NCBI RefSeq assembly: GCF_023476645.1
Contig: NZ_JAMCOJ010000001.1
Location: 248,001 to 312,000 of the forward strand
Reading direction: 5' to 3'
DNA length: 64,000 nt
Source of the DNA: Cellulophaga sp. 20_2_10
GTDB taxonomy: Bacteria; Bacteroidota; Bacteroidia; Flavobacteriales; Flavobacteriaceae
The position numbers and the translations under genes were made by a program. The notes beneath the pieces were generated by a model. That model worked only from the letters and a program-made list of their open reading frames with translations, was not told where the DNA came from and searched no databases. Below are positions 1 to 8,904 of the stretch, one piece after another (the first letter of the stretch is position 1; every line of letters begins with the position of its first letter).

Positions 1-1487
1 GATGATAAATACAATACAAGTTTACCTATAAAATCGTCAAAAGTCTTAAAGTCTTTTTCGTTCCTATAAGTCTGCATTCTCCATTTCCAAATATCTTCTC
101 CAAACAAAAATGCTTGTTTATTATTTTTACCCTCATTTACAGAAAGTAAAGGCGTCTCTATAGAAACCCCTCTTATTTTAGTTTTTAGTATAGTTTGATT
201 TAAGCTTTTCGGAAATAATGGACTAACATTACTCCTTAATGGAGGAAAATCGTTTATAGAAAACTCTGAAACATCAAACTTAGAAAACGAGGCATTTAGC
301 ACAGGTATTAGTTCTTGTACAGGATATCCATTTTCAAAAACATACGTATTTTGCACCTTATTTAAAAAATTCCAATCGGTTTGTAGACCACTAATTATTA
401 ATGAGTTTCTATTAGATTTAGCGGCATAACCAAAAACGTTCTTAAAATTTTCTGTTGGTTGATAGAATATAAATAAATCTATATTTTGCCAATCATTATT
501 AGTCGCTGTTGGCTTTAAAATAGTAACAGAACGTTGCTCGTTACTTTCTATAGCTTTTTTTAAAGCTCCTAAATCTGGGTGTTCTATTGCAGATATAATT
601 GCAATGTTGGTTTTCTCGTCTATAACCTCTATAGCAACGGTTTTTGTGTTATTTACAATGTTTTTTTCATTTGGAAGTGATCCAATGGTCGTTGTAATTT
701 TTTTAATTCCTATGGTTTTAGCATCAATATTTGTAGTTACGACTTTACTATTTTCATTTTTAGAAAAAGTTAGGTTTTCTCTATATACATTTTTCCCATT
801 TTCAGATATGGTAAATACTTTTGCAACCGCCTTATCTCCGGAATAAGAAACATAAACCTCTAAAGGATATTTATTCTTTAAAAAGGCATAATTATTTTTA
901 TTTACCTGAGTTATTTTTAAATCTTCATAACTTGTAGTATCACCAATAACCACAGGGTATATTGTTTTTTTAGATGTAGTTCCAAAAAACTCATAATCCT
1001 GACCTAAAGTCTGGTTGCCATCAGACACTAACAGAATAGCTGTATTGTTGTTTCTGTAAATTTCTTCAATTGACTGTAAAGCTGCACCTATATTTGTGTT
1101 TTTCTCATTAAAAGAAAGAGAATCGCTTACAGCGTTTAGTTCCGTTCCAAAAGAGTAAGGAGTTACTTTAAAACGATCCTTAAGTTCCTTATCATTTGTA
1201 AAGCTTTCTACTATTTTATGAACAGAAGAAATAGACTTACTATTTTTTATAGAAGCAGAATTATCTATTAAAACTACAAGGTTTGCCTTTTCTAAATCAT
1301 ACGTAGTTTTGGTTATTTTTGGATTTATTAGTAATAAAAGAATACCAAAAATACCTAAAAATCGTAAAAAGGAGAGTAAAACAATAAGCTTTCCTCTCCT
1401 TTTAGTTTTATAATAATTTTGAAACAAGACTACAAGCAGCGAAAAAACTACTGCTACTAAAATCCACACTACAGTTGTAATTTGCAT
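1..1487 (-). CDS. von Willebrand factor A domain membrane protein (3' end outside window)
   Basis: The gene reads leftward from an ATG at 1487 and leaves the window, so only about 495 residues are visible. The N-terminus has two hydrophobic segments (about residues 4-22 and 34-54), followed by a VWA domain. Its metal-ion-dependent adhesion site is recognisable: D75-N-S77-A-S79 (the DxSxS motif), with a later VSDG strand end near residue 155. This two-helix-plus-VWA arrangement is typical of BatA/BatB-like proteins of Bacteroidota and of longer VWA membrane proteins. The remainder looks like an extracytoplasmic beta-rich region that I cannot name. It lies just upstream of fabG on the same strand with a 46-base gap. 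The ligand is unknown. Family assignment is good; function is inference. Confidence 0.8.
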   Translation of the reverse strand, partial: MQITTVVWILVAVVFSLLVVLFQNYYKTKRRGKLIVLLSFLRFLGIFGILLLLINPKITKTTYDLEKANLVVLIDNSASIKNSKSISSVHKIVESFTNDKELKDRFKVTPYSFGTELNAVSDSLSFNEKNTNIGAALQSIEEIYRNNNTAILLVSDGNQTLGQDYEFFGTTSKKTIYPVVIGDTTSYEDLKITQVNKNNYAFLKNKYPLEVYVSYSGDKAVAKVFTISENGKNVYRENLTFSKNENSKVVTTNIDAKTIGIKKITTTIGSLPNEKNIVNNTKTVAIEVIDEKTNIAIISAIEHPDLGALKKAIESNEQRSVTILKPTATNNDWQNIDLFIFYQPTENFKNVFGYAAKSNRNSLIISGLQTDWNFLNKVQNTYVFENGYPVQELIPVLNASFSKFDVSEFSINDFPPLRSNVSPLFPKSLNQTILKTKIRGVSIETPLLSVNEGKNNKQAFLFGEDIWKWRMQTYRNEKDFKTFDDFIGKLVLYLS

Positions 1488-1533
1488 GTATTAATTGTCT
1501 CTATTTTTCAATATAAATTTATTTATCTAGTTC

Positions 1534-2280
1534 TTAAGTTAGCATTCCGCCATCTACGTTTAGTACTTGACCAGTAACGTAAGCAGACATATCTGATGCA
1601 AAGAACAAACATGCATTAGCTACATCATCCGGAGAACCACCTCTTTTCAAAGGAATACCATCTCTCCATCCTTGAACAACTTTTTCGTCTAGCTTATCTG
1701 TCATTTCAGTTTCTATAAAACCTGGTGCAATAGCATTACATCTTATGTTTCTAGAACCTAATTCTAAAGCTACAGACTTAGTAAAACCAATCATTCCGGC
1801 TTTGGATGCTGCATAATTTGTTTGTCCGGCATTACCTTTAACACCAACAACGCTACTCATATTTACAATAGAACCTTTACGTTGCTTTAAAAAAGTGCGT
1901 TGTACAGCCTTTGTCATATTAAAAACAGATTTTAGGTTAATTTCAATTACTGAATCAAAATCTTCCTCTCCCATACGCATTAGCAAGTTATCTTTAGTAA
2001 TACCCGCATTGTTAATTAATACATCTATACCACCAAAATCTTCTAATACATTTGCAACTAATTCCTCTGCCTGAGAAAAACTTGCTGCATTACTTTTATA
2101 TGCTTTGGCTTTTACACCTTTAGCAGTTAATTCTTTTTCTAATTCTAAAGCAGGAGCTTCACTAGAACTATATGTAAACGCTACATTTGCGCCATTGTCT
2201 GCAAATACTTTAGCTATTCCCATACCAATACCTCTACTAGCACCAGTAATAATTACGTTTTTTCCTTCTAACAATTTCAT
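1534..2280 (-). CDS. fabG: 3-oxoacyl-[acyl-carrier-protein] reductase
   Basis: This is an NADPH-dependent short-chain dehydrogenase that reduces 3-oxoacyl-ACP in the cytoplasmic type II fatty acid elongation cycle. The 248-residue product has the usual family length. Visible motifs are the cofactor loop TGASRGIG (12-19), NNAG (90-93), the catalytic Ser143, Tyr156 and Lys160 (YAASK), and the IAPGFIETEMT segment near 184-194. I chose the ATG at 2280 because the product then starts MKLLEGKNVIITG, as FabG proteins do; an upstream in-frame start would add 21 residues unrelated to the family. Many short-chain dehydrogenases look alike, but this match is close to bona fide FabG. Confidence 0.93.
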   Translation of the reverse strand: MKLLEGKNVIITGASRGIGMGIAKVFADNGANVAFTYSSSEAPALELEKELTAKGVKAKAYKSNAASFSQAEELVANVLEDFGGIDVLINNAGITKDNLLMRMGEEDFDSVIEINLKSVFNMTKAVQRTFLKQRKGSIVNMSSVVGVKGNAGQTNYAASKAGMIGFTKSVALELGSRNIRCNAIAPGFIETEMTDKLDEKVVQGWRDGIPLKRGGSPDDVANACLFFASDMSAYVTGQVLNVDGGMLT

Positions 2281-2414
2281 GTAATAAAATTTTGCGTTGT
2301 TGCAAGTCAAATATAGGATATGTTTTACACCTTTAAAAGGCATACCTCTATTTTTTAAGATTGATAAAACAAAAAGGTAAACCCTTTACAATTTAAAGCC
2401 TCTTAATTTTAATT

Positions 2415-2867
2415 CTAAACATCAAATTGTTTTAAATGATGATCTAAATGTTTAGCGAACATTGTATTCCATTCAATATCGGTTAATTTTCCAAATGAAT
2501 TTGACTCTTTGCCGTTATAGTGTGCTTTTCCTAGTTTTTCTGTATTGTATAAATAAGCAAATAAGCGACTTTTTTCTTCTTCAAAATCTCTTTCTTCTGC
2601 TATTATAAACTCAGGAGCAGTTCTTCCATTTTTTGGATATGGCTTTGGCCCTACCACCGCATTTTTTACAAAAGTTTTTAGTAAAAACTTCTTAAATGCA
2701 TTTGGCTTAGGGTGCTTCTCCTCATAGGTCAACTCATATGCAACATTACAATGTGCTAACATTTGGTCTACTCGCATTTTACCCCATAGTGCCTTAGTAC
2801 ACGGAGTTAACTTTGCTATTCTCTTTTTAGTTAGAAAAACATCTTCTTTAATAAATAAGTTTTTCAT
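2415..2867 (-). CDS. DUF1569 (DinB-like fold) protein
   Basis: This 150-residue soluble protein resembles the DUF1569 family, which has the four-helix DinB/YfiT-like fold. Conserved-looking histidines occur at the expected places: AHCNVA near residue 39 and HLDHHLKQF at the C-terminus. In related DinB proteins such residues bind a metal ion. No substrate is known for this family, so I give no reaction. It stands alone between sucD and fabG on the minus strand, 134 bases upstream of fabG, and the terminator at 2921-2944 separates it from sucD. Confidence 0.72.
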   Translation of the reverse strand: MKNLFIKEDVFLTKKRIAKLTPCTKALWGKMRVDQMLAHCNVAYELTYEEKHPKPNAFKKFLLKTFVKNAVVGPKPYPKNGRTAPEFIIAEERDFEEEKSRLFAYLYNTEKLGKAHYNGKESNSFGKLTDIEWNTMFAKHLDHHLKQFDV

Positions 2868-2920
2868 AACGAGTTGGTTGTTTGTTCTTCTAATTTACAC
2901 TAAAATATAAAACAAAAAAA

Positions 2921-2944
2921 AGTGTCTACTAGGAAGTAGACACT
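2921..2944 (-). terminator. Rho-independent terminator of the lpx-sucD unit
   Basis: A perfect 10-bp stem (AGTGTCTACT / AGTAGACACT) with a 4-base loop is flanked by A-rich and T-rich runs, so that the minus-strand transcript ends in a U tract. It lies 29 bases after the sucD stop codon and closes the minus-strand envelope cluster. Confidence 0.85.
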
Positions 2945-2973
2945 TTTTTATATAATTTAATAATGGCGTACAA

Positions 2974-3846
2974 TTAACCCATTACTTCTTTTACTTTTTT
3001 ACCTATTTCAGCAGGAGAATCAACAACGTGGATACCACATTCTCTCATAATTCTCTTTTTTGCTTGAGCAGTATCATCACTACCACCAACTATAGCACCA
3101 GCGTGACCCATAGTTCTACCTGCAGGAGCAGTTTCACCAGCGATAAAACCTATAATAGGTTTTTTACTTCCTGAAGCTTTGTACCAGTTAGCAGCATCTG
3201 CTTCTAATTGACCGCCTATTTCACCAATCATAACAACACACTCTGTAGCAGGATCGTTAATTAATAACTCAACAGCTTCTTTTGTAGTTGTTCCAATAAT
3301 AGGATCTCCTCCAATACCAATTGCAGTTGTAATTCCTAAGCCTTGTTTTACTACTTGATCAGCAGCTTCATACGTTAACGTACCAGATTTAGAAACAATA
3401 CCTACAGTACCAGTTTTAAAAACAAAACCAGGCATAATACCTACTTTAGCTTCACCTGGAGTAATAACACCTGGACAGTTAGGGCCAATTAAACGACAAT
3501 CTTTATCTTTAATATAATCAGCAGCCTTTACCATATCTGCAACAGGAATACCCTCTGTAATAGTAATAATTACTTTGATACCTGCGTTAGCAGCTTCCAT
3601 AATTGCATCTGCAGCAAATGCTGGCGGAACAAATATAATAGTAGTATCTGCACCTACTTTTTCTACAGCTTCTAAAACCGTATTAAAAACTGGTCTTCCT
3701 AAATGCTCTTGACCACCTTTACCTGGTGTAACACCACCAACTACGTTGGTACCGTATTCAATCATTTGTTCAGCGTGAAAAGTACCTTCACTACCTGTAA
3801 AACCTTGTACAATTATTTTGGAATCTTTATTTACTAAAACACTCAT
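2974..3846 (-). CDS. sucD: Succinyl-CoA ligase (ADP-forming) alpha subunit
   Basis: This is the alpha subunit of succinyl-CoA synthetase, which couples succinyl-CoA hydrolysis to nucleotide triphosphate formation in the TCA cycle. The 290-residue length fits the family. It shows the CoA-binding Rossmann loop [10 protein letters not shown] (15-24), GPNCPGVI (121-128), SKSGTLTYE (152-160) and the phosphohistidine site GHAGAIVGG with His248. The beta subunit sucC is not in the window, so the two genes are separated here, as they often are in flavobacteria. The gene is last in a minus-strand series after the lpx genes, 70 bases downstream of the second LpxD-like gene, and may also have its own promoter. 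Confidence 0.95.
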   Translation of the reverse strand: MSVLVNKDSKIIVQGFTGSEGTFHAEQMIEYGTNVVGGVTPGKGGQEHLGRPVFNTVLEAVEKVGADTTIIFVPPAFAADAIMEAANAGIKVIITITEGIPVADMVKAADYIKDKDCRLIGPNCPGVITPGEAKVGIMPGFVFKTGTVGIVSKSGTLTYEAADQVVKQGLGITTAIGIGGDPIIGTTTKEAVELLINDPATECVVMIGEIGGQLEADAANWYKASGSKKPIIGFIAGETAPAGRTMGHAGAIVGGSDDTAQAKKRIMRECGIHVVDSPAEIGKKVKEVMG

Positions 3847-3874
3847 TATATCGTTTGTTATTTTTTTCGCTTCA

Positions 3875-3882
3875 CAAAAATA
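3875..3882 (-). promoter_or_regulatory. Candidate Bacteroidota -7 element for sucD
   Basis: On the minus strand the sequence reads TATTTTTG, which matches the Bacteroidota housekeeping -7 consensus TAnnTTTG. It lies 28 bases upstream of the sucD ATG and would give a short leader. I do not see a convincing -33 TTTG, so the call is tentative. Confidence 0.4.
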
Positions 3883-3916
3883 TAGCTTTGTTAGCGATTA
3901 TTAAAGTATTCTTTGT

Positions 3917-4852
3917 TTATTTATTTTTAATATTTTCTAAAATAGACGGTATTTTTTTAACATTGGCCAATTGCCTCAGTTTTTCCCTCGACTCTTCTAT
4001 TGGTGTACCAAAATAACTTTTACCACCTACAATAGATTTTGTAACTCCCGTTTGCCCCATTACAACAGCTTTTTTACCAATGGTAATACCGCTGGTTGTT
4101 CCAACTTGACCCCAAAGAGTAACTTCATCTTCTATAATTACACAGCCTGCAATACCTGTTTGCGATGCTATTAAACACTTTTTGCCAATTATAGTATCGT
4201 GACCAACATGTACTTGGTTGTCTAATTTTGTGCCTTCTCCTATAGTTGTATCTCCTGTAACTCCTTTATCTATAGTACACAATGCTCCTATATCTACATT
4301 GTTTTCTATTACTACTCTACCTCCAGATAATAATTTATCAAAACCTTCAGGTCTGTTTTTATAATAAAAAGCATCGGCTCCTAAAACAGAACCCGCGTGT
4401 ATAGTAACATTGTCACCTATAACACAATTGTCATAAATTGCAACATTGGAATGTATAATACAGTTTTTTCCAATTTTTACGTTGTTCCCAACAAAAGAAT
4501 TTGGCTGCACTATTGTATTTTCTCCTAATTGTGCTGTTTCGGAAATTGTAGAAACAGATTTCTGAAAAGGCTTAAAATAAGTAGTTAACTTATTAAAATC
4601 CCTAAAAGGATCATCCGAAATTAATAACGCCTTTCCTTCTGGGCAATCTACCTCTTTATTAATTAAAATAATAGTGGCTTTAGATTGCAACGCCTTGTCA
4701 TAATACTTTGGATGATCTACAAAAACAATATCACCTTCAGTAACTACATGTATCTCGTTCATCCCTAGAACAGAGAAACTATCTTCACCAACAAATGTAC
4801 AGTCTATAATAGCCGCAATTTGTTTTAAAGTATGTGGAATAGGAAATTTCAA
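3917..4852 (-). CDS. Second LpxD-like UDP-3-O-acyl-glucosamine N-acyltransferase
   Basis: This 311-residue protein has the LpxD plan: an N-terminal alpha/beta domain (about 1-100) followed by a left-handed beta helix of hexapeptide repeats (about 103-290). A histidine (His218 in HVGHD) stands where LpxD has its catalytic histidine. LpxD transfers a 3-hydroxyacyl chain from ACP to the 2-amino group of UDP-3-O-acyl-glucosamine in lipid A synthesis. A second, more typical lpxD lies in the same cluster at 7652-8677, so this copy may have a different acyl-chain or sugar specificity, or another role. It is 44 bases downstream of efp. The fold is certain; the exact substrate is inferred. Confidence 0.82.
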   Translation of the reverse strand: MKFPIPHTLKQIAAIIDCTFVGEDSFSVLGMNEIHVVTEGDIVFVDHPKYYDKALQSKATIILINKEVDCPEGKALLISDDPFRDFNKLTTYFKPFQKSVSTISETAQLGENTIVQPNSFVGNNVKIGKNCIIHSNVAIYDNCVIGDNVTIHAGSVLGADAFYYKNRPEGFDKLLSGGRVVIENNVDIGALCTIDKGVTGDTTIGEGTKLDNQVHVGHDTIIGKKCLIASQTGIAGCVIIEDEVTLWGQVGTTSGITIGKKAVVMGQTGVTKSIVGGKSYFGTPIEESREKLRQLANVKKIPSILENIKNK

Positions 4853-4896
4853 ATCGCTATACTATCTATTTATATAAATACAAAAAAAGTTAAGAA

Positions 4897-5463
4897 TTAC
4901 TCCTTAACACGTTCCATGTAAGAACCTTTTTCTGTATCAACCTTAATTTTATCACCTTCATTAATAAAAAGAGGAACATTAACTTCTGCTCCTGTCTCTA
5001 CCTTTGCTGGTTTAGTTGCATTTGTTGCTGTATTCCCTTTTACACCTGGCTCTGTGTATGTTACTTCTAAAATAACACTAGCTGGCATATCTATAGACAA
5101 TGGTAAACTGTCTTCTGTATTAAACAGAATAGTTACAACTTCACCTTCTTTTAATAAACCAGGAGTATCTAAACTACTTTCTTCTAATGTAATTTGATTG
5201 TAATCGTCCGTATTCATAAAATGATACGTAGTTCCCTCTGCATATAAAAATTGATACGAACGTGTTTCTACACGAACGTCTTCAATCTTATGCCCAGAAG
5301 AAAAAGTATTATCAATTACTTTACCTGTAGTAACACTTTTTAACTTAGTTCTTACAAAAGCAGGCCCTTTACCCGGTTTAACGTGTAAAAATTCAATAAT
5401 TTTAAAGATATCGTGATTGTATCTAATACACAATCCTTTTCTAATGTCTGATGTTGATGCCAT
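4897..5463 (-). CDS. efp: Translation elongation factor P
   Basis: EF-P binds the ribosome between the P and E sites and relieves stalling at polyproline stretches. The 188-residue length and the three beta-barrel domains fit. The N-terminal KOW-like domain carries the tip loop KPGKGPAF, with Lys32 at the position that is post-translationally modified in many bacteria. No modification enzyme (EpmA/EpmB) is seen in the window. It sits 8 bases after lpxA within the lipid A cluster, an arrangement that is common in Bacteroidota. Confidence 0.96.
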   Translation of the reverse strand: MASTSDIRKGLCIRYNHDIFKIIEFLHVKPGKGPAFVRTKLKSVTTGKVIDNTFSSGHKIEDVRVETRSYQFLYAEGTTYHFMNTDDYNQITLEESSLDTPGLLKEGEVVTILFNTEDSLPLSIDMPASVILEVTYTEPGVKGNTATNATKPAKVETGAEVNVPLFINEGDKIKVDTEKGSYMERVKE

Positions 5464-5471
5464 ACTTTTAT

Positions 5472-6257
5472 TTAATTTGTACTAAAATAGCCTTTCATAA
5501 TTCCCCTTTGAGAATCCCTGATAAACTGAAGAATTTCATCACGCTCTGGAGTTGCTTCCATTTCCGCTTCTATAATCTCTACAGCTTGACTATTGTTATA
5601 ATTTTTTTGATATAATATTCTGTATATATTCTGAACTTCTCTAATTTTTTCTGCTGATATACCTCTTCTACGTAAACCAACGGAATTTATCCCCACGTAA
5701 GATAGCGGTTCTCTCGCTGCTTTTACAAAAGGAGGAACATCTTTACGTACTAAAGAGCCACCCGTTACAAACGCGTGATTACCTATAGACACAAATTGAT
5801 GTACTGCTACCAAACCTGCTAACACAACATTATCCCCTACAGTTACGTGACCTGCTAAGGTAGAATTGTTAGAAAATATACAATTATCACCAACAAAACA
5901 GTCATGTGCAATATGGCAATATGCCATAATTAAGCAATTTTTACCAATTTTAGTTTTTTGTCTATCAGAAGTACCTCTGTTTATTGTAGCACATTCTCTA
6001 ATCGTGGTGTTATCTCCTATTTCTACAATAGTCTCTTCACCTGCATATTTTAGATCTTGTGGCGTAGCAGAAATAATTGCTCCTGGAAAAATATTGCAAT
6101 TTTTTCCAATTCTAGCACCTTCCATAATAGTTACGTTAGATCCTATCCAAGTACCTTCTCCTATTACTACATTATTGTGTATTGTTGTAAAAGGTTCTAC
6201 AACAACGTTTTTTGCAATTTTAGCACCTGGGTGTATATACGCTAAAGGTTGATTCAT
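5472..6257 (-). CDS. lpxA: Acyl-ACP--UDP-N-acetylglucosamine O-acyltransferase
   Basis: LpxA performs the first step of lipid A synthesis, moving a 3-hydroxyacyl chain from ACP to the 3-OH of UDP-GlcNAc in the cytoplasm. The 261-residue protein starts with regular hexapeptide repeats of a left-handed beta helix (about 1-185) and ends in a helical domain (about 190-261). The segment HIAHDC contains His118, which corresponds to the general base (His125 in E. coli). It follows the lpxC/fabZ gene after only 4 bases, so translation is probably coupled. Confidence 0.96.
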   Translation of the reverse strand: MNQPLAYIHPGAKIAKNVVVEPFTTIHNNVVIGEGTWIGSNVTIMEGARIGKNCNIFPGAIISATPQDLKYAGEETIVEIGDNTTIRECATINRGTSDRQKTKIGKNCLIMAYCHIAHDCFVGDNCIFSNNSTLAGHVTVGDNVVLAGLVAVHQFVSIGNHAFVTGGSLVRKDVPPFVKAAREPLSYVGINSVGLRRRGISAEKIREVQNIYRILYQKNYNNSQAVEIIEAEMEATPERDEILQFIRDSQRGIMKGYFSTN

Positions 6258-6261
6258 TCTA

Positions 6262-7662
6262 TTATTTTTTTGCTATTTGTGCCATCATTTCGGCTTCACA
6301 AACTAATTTATCATTTGCATAAGCATACGCTTGCATATGACATATTCCTCTGCGTATTGGTGTTATAAGGCTACAGTGAAATATTAACGTATCTCCTGGT
6401 AAAACCTTTTGTTTAAACTTAACTTTATCAATCTTCATAAAGAAAGTTAAGTAATTTTCTGGATCTGGAACTGTGCTTAAAACCAAAACTCCTCCTGTTT
6501 GCGCCATAGCCTCTACTTGTAAAACTCCTGGCATTACAGGAGCACCTGGGAAATGCCCAACAAAGAAAGGTTCGTTCATAGTTACATTCTTCATCCCAAC
6601 AACATGAGAGTCAGAAAGTTCCAATATTCGATCTATTAATAAAAATGGTGGTCTGTGCGGAAGCATATCCATAATCTGATGAATATCCATCAATGGAGGC
6701 AAGCTTAGATCGTACTTAGGAACACTATTTCTTTTTTCTAATTTTATAATCTTAGCTAGTTTTTTTGCAAACTGTGTGTTTACAAAATGCCCTGGCTTAT
6801 TCGCTATTACTTTACCACGGATTCTTGTGCCTACTAAAGACAAATCACCTATAACATCTAACAATTTATGTCTAGCAGCCTCATTAGGTTGGTGCAAAGT
6901 TAAGTTATCTAAAATTCCGTTTGGTTTAACAGATAATTTATCCTTTCCAAAAGCCTTTTCAAGCTTGGTCATTGTTTCTTCAGAAATCTCTTTATCTACA
7001 TAAACGATAGCATTATTAAGATCACCTCCTTTTATAAGTCCGTGCTCTAATAACATTTCTAGTTCATGTAAAAAACTAAAAGTCCTTGCACTTGCAATTT
7101 CCTCTTTAAAGTCAGATAACTTTAATAAAGTAGCATTTTGAGTACCCAATACCTTTGTACCAAAATCTACCATTGTAGTTACTTGATAATCATCAGAAGG
7201 TATTATAGTAATTTCACTACCTGTAGCTTCATCTTTATAAGAAATAACTTCTTTTACAATATACTCTTCTCTATCTGCCTTTTGCTCTACTATGCCTGCG
7301 CTTTCTAATGCTTCTACAAAGAATTTAGAAGAACCATCCATAATAGGGAGCTCAGGAGAATTTAATTCTATTAAAATATTGTCTATTTCTAAACCAACCA
7401 ATGCTGCTAAAACGTGTTCTGGAGTTTGGATTTTTACACCTCTCTTCTCTAAATTAGTACCACGTTGTGTATTCTCTACGTAATTTGCATCTGCCTCTAT
7501 AACTGGTTCTCCCTCTAAATCTATACGTTTAAATGCATAGCCATGGTTTTCCGGAGCAGGTAAAAACTTCATTGTTACTTTTTCACCTGTGTGTAAACCA
7601 ACACCCGTAAGTATTGCTTCTTTTGCTATAGTTCTCTGTTTTACATTGGTTTTATTTGTCAT
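6262..7662 (-). CDS. lpxC/fabZ: Fused LpxC deacetylase / FabZ 3-hydroxyacyl-ACP dehydratase
   Basis: This 466-residue protein joins two enzymes. The N-terminal LpxC half (about 10-310) deacetylates UDP-3-O-acyl-GlcNAc, the committed step of lipid A synthesis; its zinc ligands are visible in TPEHVLAAL (around residue 83) and [14 protein letters not shown]. The C-terminal FabZ half (about 320-466) dehydrates 3-hydroxyacyl-ACP; it has [11 protein letters not shown] and the active-site [12 protein letters not shown] and EAMAQ segments. This fusion is a known trait of Bacteroidota and places the competing uses of 3-hydroxyacyl-ACP in one polypeptide. I chose the ATG at 7662, which overlaps the lpxD stop by 11 bases; a TTG five codons upstream is less likely. 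Confidence 0.96.
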   Translation of the reverse strand: MTNKTNVKQRTIAKEAILTGVGLHTGEKVTMKFLPAPENHGYAFKRIDLEGEPVIEADANYVENTQRGTNLEKRGVKIQTPEHVLAALVGLEIDNILIELNSPELPIMDGSSKFFVEALESAGIVEQKADREEYIVKEVISYKDEATGSEITIIPSDDYQVTTMVDFGTKVLGTQNATLLKLSDFKEEIASARTFSFLHELEMLLEHGLIKGGDLNNAIVYVDKEISEETMTKLEKAFGKDKLSVKPNGILDNLTLHQPNEAARHKLLDVIGDLSLVGTRIRGKVIANKPGHFVNTQFAKKLAKIIKLEKRNSVPKYDLSLPPLMDIHQIMDMLPHRPPFLLIDRILELSDSHVVGMKNVTMNEPFFVGHFPGAPVMPGVLQVEAMAQTGGVLVLSTVPDPENYLTFFMKIDKVKFKQKVLPGDTLIFHCSLITPIRRGICHMQAYAYANDKLVCEAEMMAQIAKK

Positions 7663-8677
7663 CAAACTTTTTTTCAATGTTATTTATTCCGTTTACTATT
7701 TTAGGTAAGTTTCTAAAATGAACATAAGATTTGTTAAAATCACCATAATTCATAGCTGGTGAGCCTTGTAATACTTCATTATCTTTTATATTCTTCCCGA
7801 TACCAGATTGTGCTTGTATACGCACATTGTTACCTATAACAATATGGCCAACAATACCCACTTGACCGCCAATCATACAATTTTTTCCAATCTTCGCAGA
7901 ACCTGCAATGCCTGTTTGTGCAGCAATAACGGTGTTTTCACCTATTTCTACATTATGTGCTATTTGTATTTGATTGTCTAGCTTAACACCTTTTCTAATT
8001 ATAGTAGAACCCATTGTTGCTCTATCTATAGTGGTGCCAGCACCCACATCTACGCTATCTTCTAATATAACGTTCCCAATCTGAGGTATTTTTGTAAAAG
8101 TACCATCTGCATTTGGAGAAAAACCAAATCCGTCTGATCCTATAATAACACCTGTATGTATTACACAATTATCACCTATTATAGAGTCTGAGCATATCTT
8201 TGCTCCAGAAAAGATAGAGACATTATCGCCTATTCTAACATTATCTGAAATATAAGCGTTTGGATATATCTTAGCATTTTTACCAATAGTTACATTTTTA
8301 CCGATATAAGAAAATGCACCTAAATAAATACCATCTCCATAAACTGAAGATTCATCCACATAAACAGGTTGCTCTATTCCGTTTTTATCATTTTTAACCT
8401 GATCGTAGTACGATAATAATTTAGCAAAAGATTGATAAGCATCTTCTACCCTAATTAAAGTAGTTGTATATTCTTTTTCGGGTACAAAATCATTATTAAC
8501 TATTGTAATAGATGATTTTGTAGTATATAAATGTGGTGTATATTTTGGATTAGCTAAAAAGGTAAGCGAGCCTGCTTCACCTTCTTCTATTTTAGCAAGT
8601 GTATGCACAGAAATCTCAGGATCACCCTGAACTTCTCCTTCTAAAATACCTGCAATTTGACTAGCTGTAAACTTCAC
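7652..8677 (-). CDS. lpxD: UDP-3-O-(3-hydroxyacyl)glucosamine N-acyltransferase
   Basis: LpxD adds the second 3-hydroxyacyl chain, on the 2-amino group of UDP-3-O-acylglucosamine, in the third step of lipid A synthesis. The 341-residue length is typical. The N-terminal uridine-binding domain (about 1-100) precedes a long left-handed beta helix, and QIAHNVEIGEN contains His241, matching the catalytic base. It is first in the lpx block and its stop codon overlaps the lpxC/fabZ start. Compared with the shorter LpxD-like protein at 3917-4852, this one is the closer match to characterised LpxD. Confidence 0.94.
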   Translation of the reverse strand: MKFTASQIAGILEGEVQGDPEISVHTLAKIEEGEAGSLTFLANPKYTPHLYTTKSSITIVNNDFVPEKEYTTTLIRVEDAYQSFAKLLSYYDQVKNDKNGIEQPVYVDESSVYGDGIYLGAFSYIGKNVTIGKNAKIYPNAYISDNVRIGDNVSIFSGAKICSDSIIGDNCVIHTGVIIGSDGFGFSPNADGTFTKIPQIGNVILEDSVDVGAGTTIDRATMGSTIIRKGVKLDNQIQIAHNVEIGENTVIAAQTGIAGSAKIGKNCMIGGQVGIVGHIVIGNNVRIQAQSGIGKNIKDNEVLQGSPAMNYGDFNKSYVHFRNLPKIVNGINNIEKKFDDK

Positions 8678-8735
8678 GTGATGTTAATTAATTTTAAAGG
8701 TATTCTATCTTTATTATAAATTGGTAACTATTTAA

Positions 8736-8751
8736 GGTTTTGTACAAAACC
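8736..8751. promoter_or_regulatory. 16-bp perfect palindrome in the lpxD leader
   Basis: GGTTTTGTACAAAACC is a perfect palindrome 59 bases upstream of the lpxD start, between the candidate -7 element at 8766-8773 and the gene. It has no T tail and is too short for a terminator, so an operator is the likelier reading. No binding protein is implied by the neighbourhood. Confidence 0.35.
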
Positions 8752-8765
8752 ATAATTAACGGCCA

Positions 8766-8773
8766 CAAAAGTA
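8766..8773 (-). promoter_or_regulatory. Candidate -7 element for the lpxD operon
   Basis: The minus strand reads TACTTTTG, a full match to TAnnTTTG, about 90 bases upstream of the lpxD ATG in the 227-base gap before the HD phosphohydrolase gene. A clear -33 element is not seen at the usual distance. Confidence 0.4.
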
Positions 8774-8904
8774 AGAAAAATAGTGAAATTATTATACTTT
8801 ACTTGCCTTCTGTTGCAATAAAACAGAGTAAAACGCTGTGTTTTACACTATATAACGGTGTAATATTTATTAAATTACTTCTCTAAAAAACTACATTGTA
8901 CCTA

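Noticed and set aside
604-846. A plus-strand open frame with hydrophobic residues inside the first gene
   Set aside because: It lies within the VWA gene on the opposite strand, in a low-complexity region; the minus-strand gene explains the coding signal.
5866-6252. Plus-strand open frames over lpxA
   Set aside because: They are antisense to a clear LpxA; the repeats of the hexapeptide helix make long antisense frames by chance.
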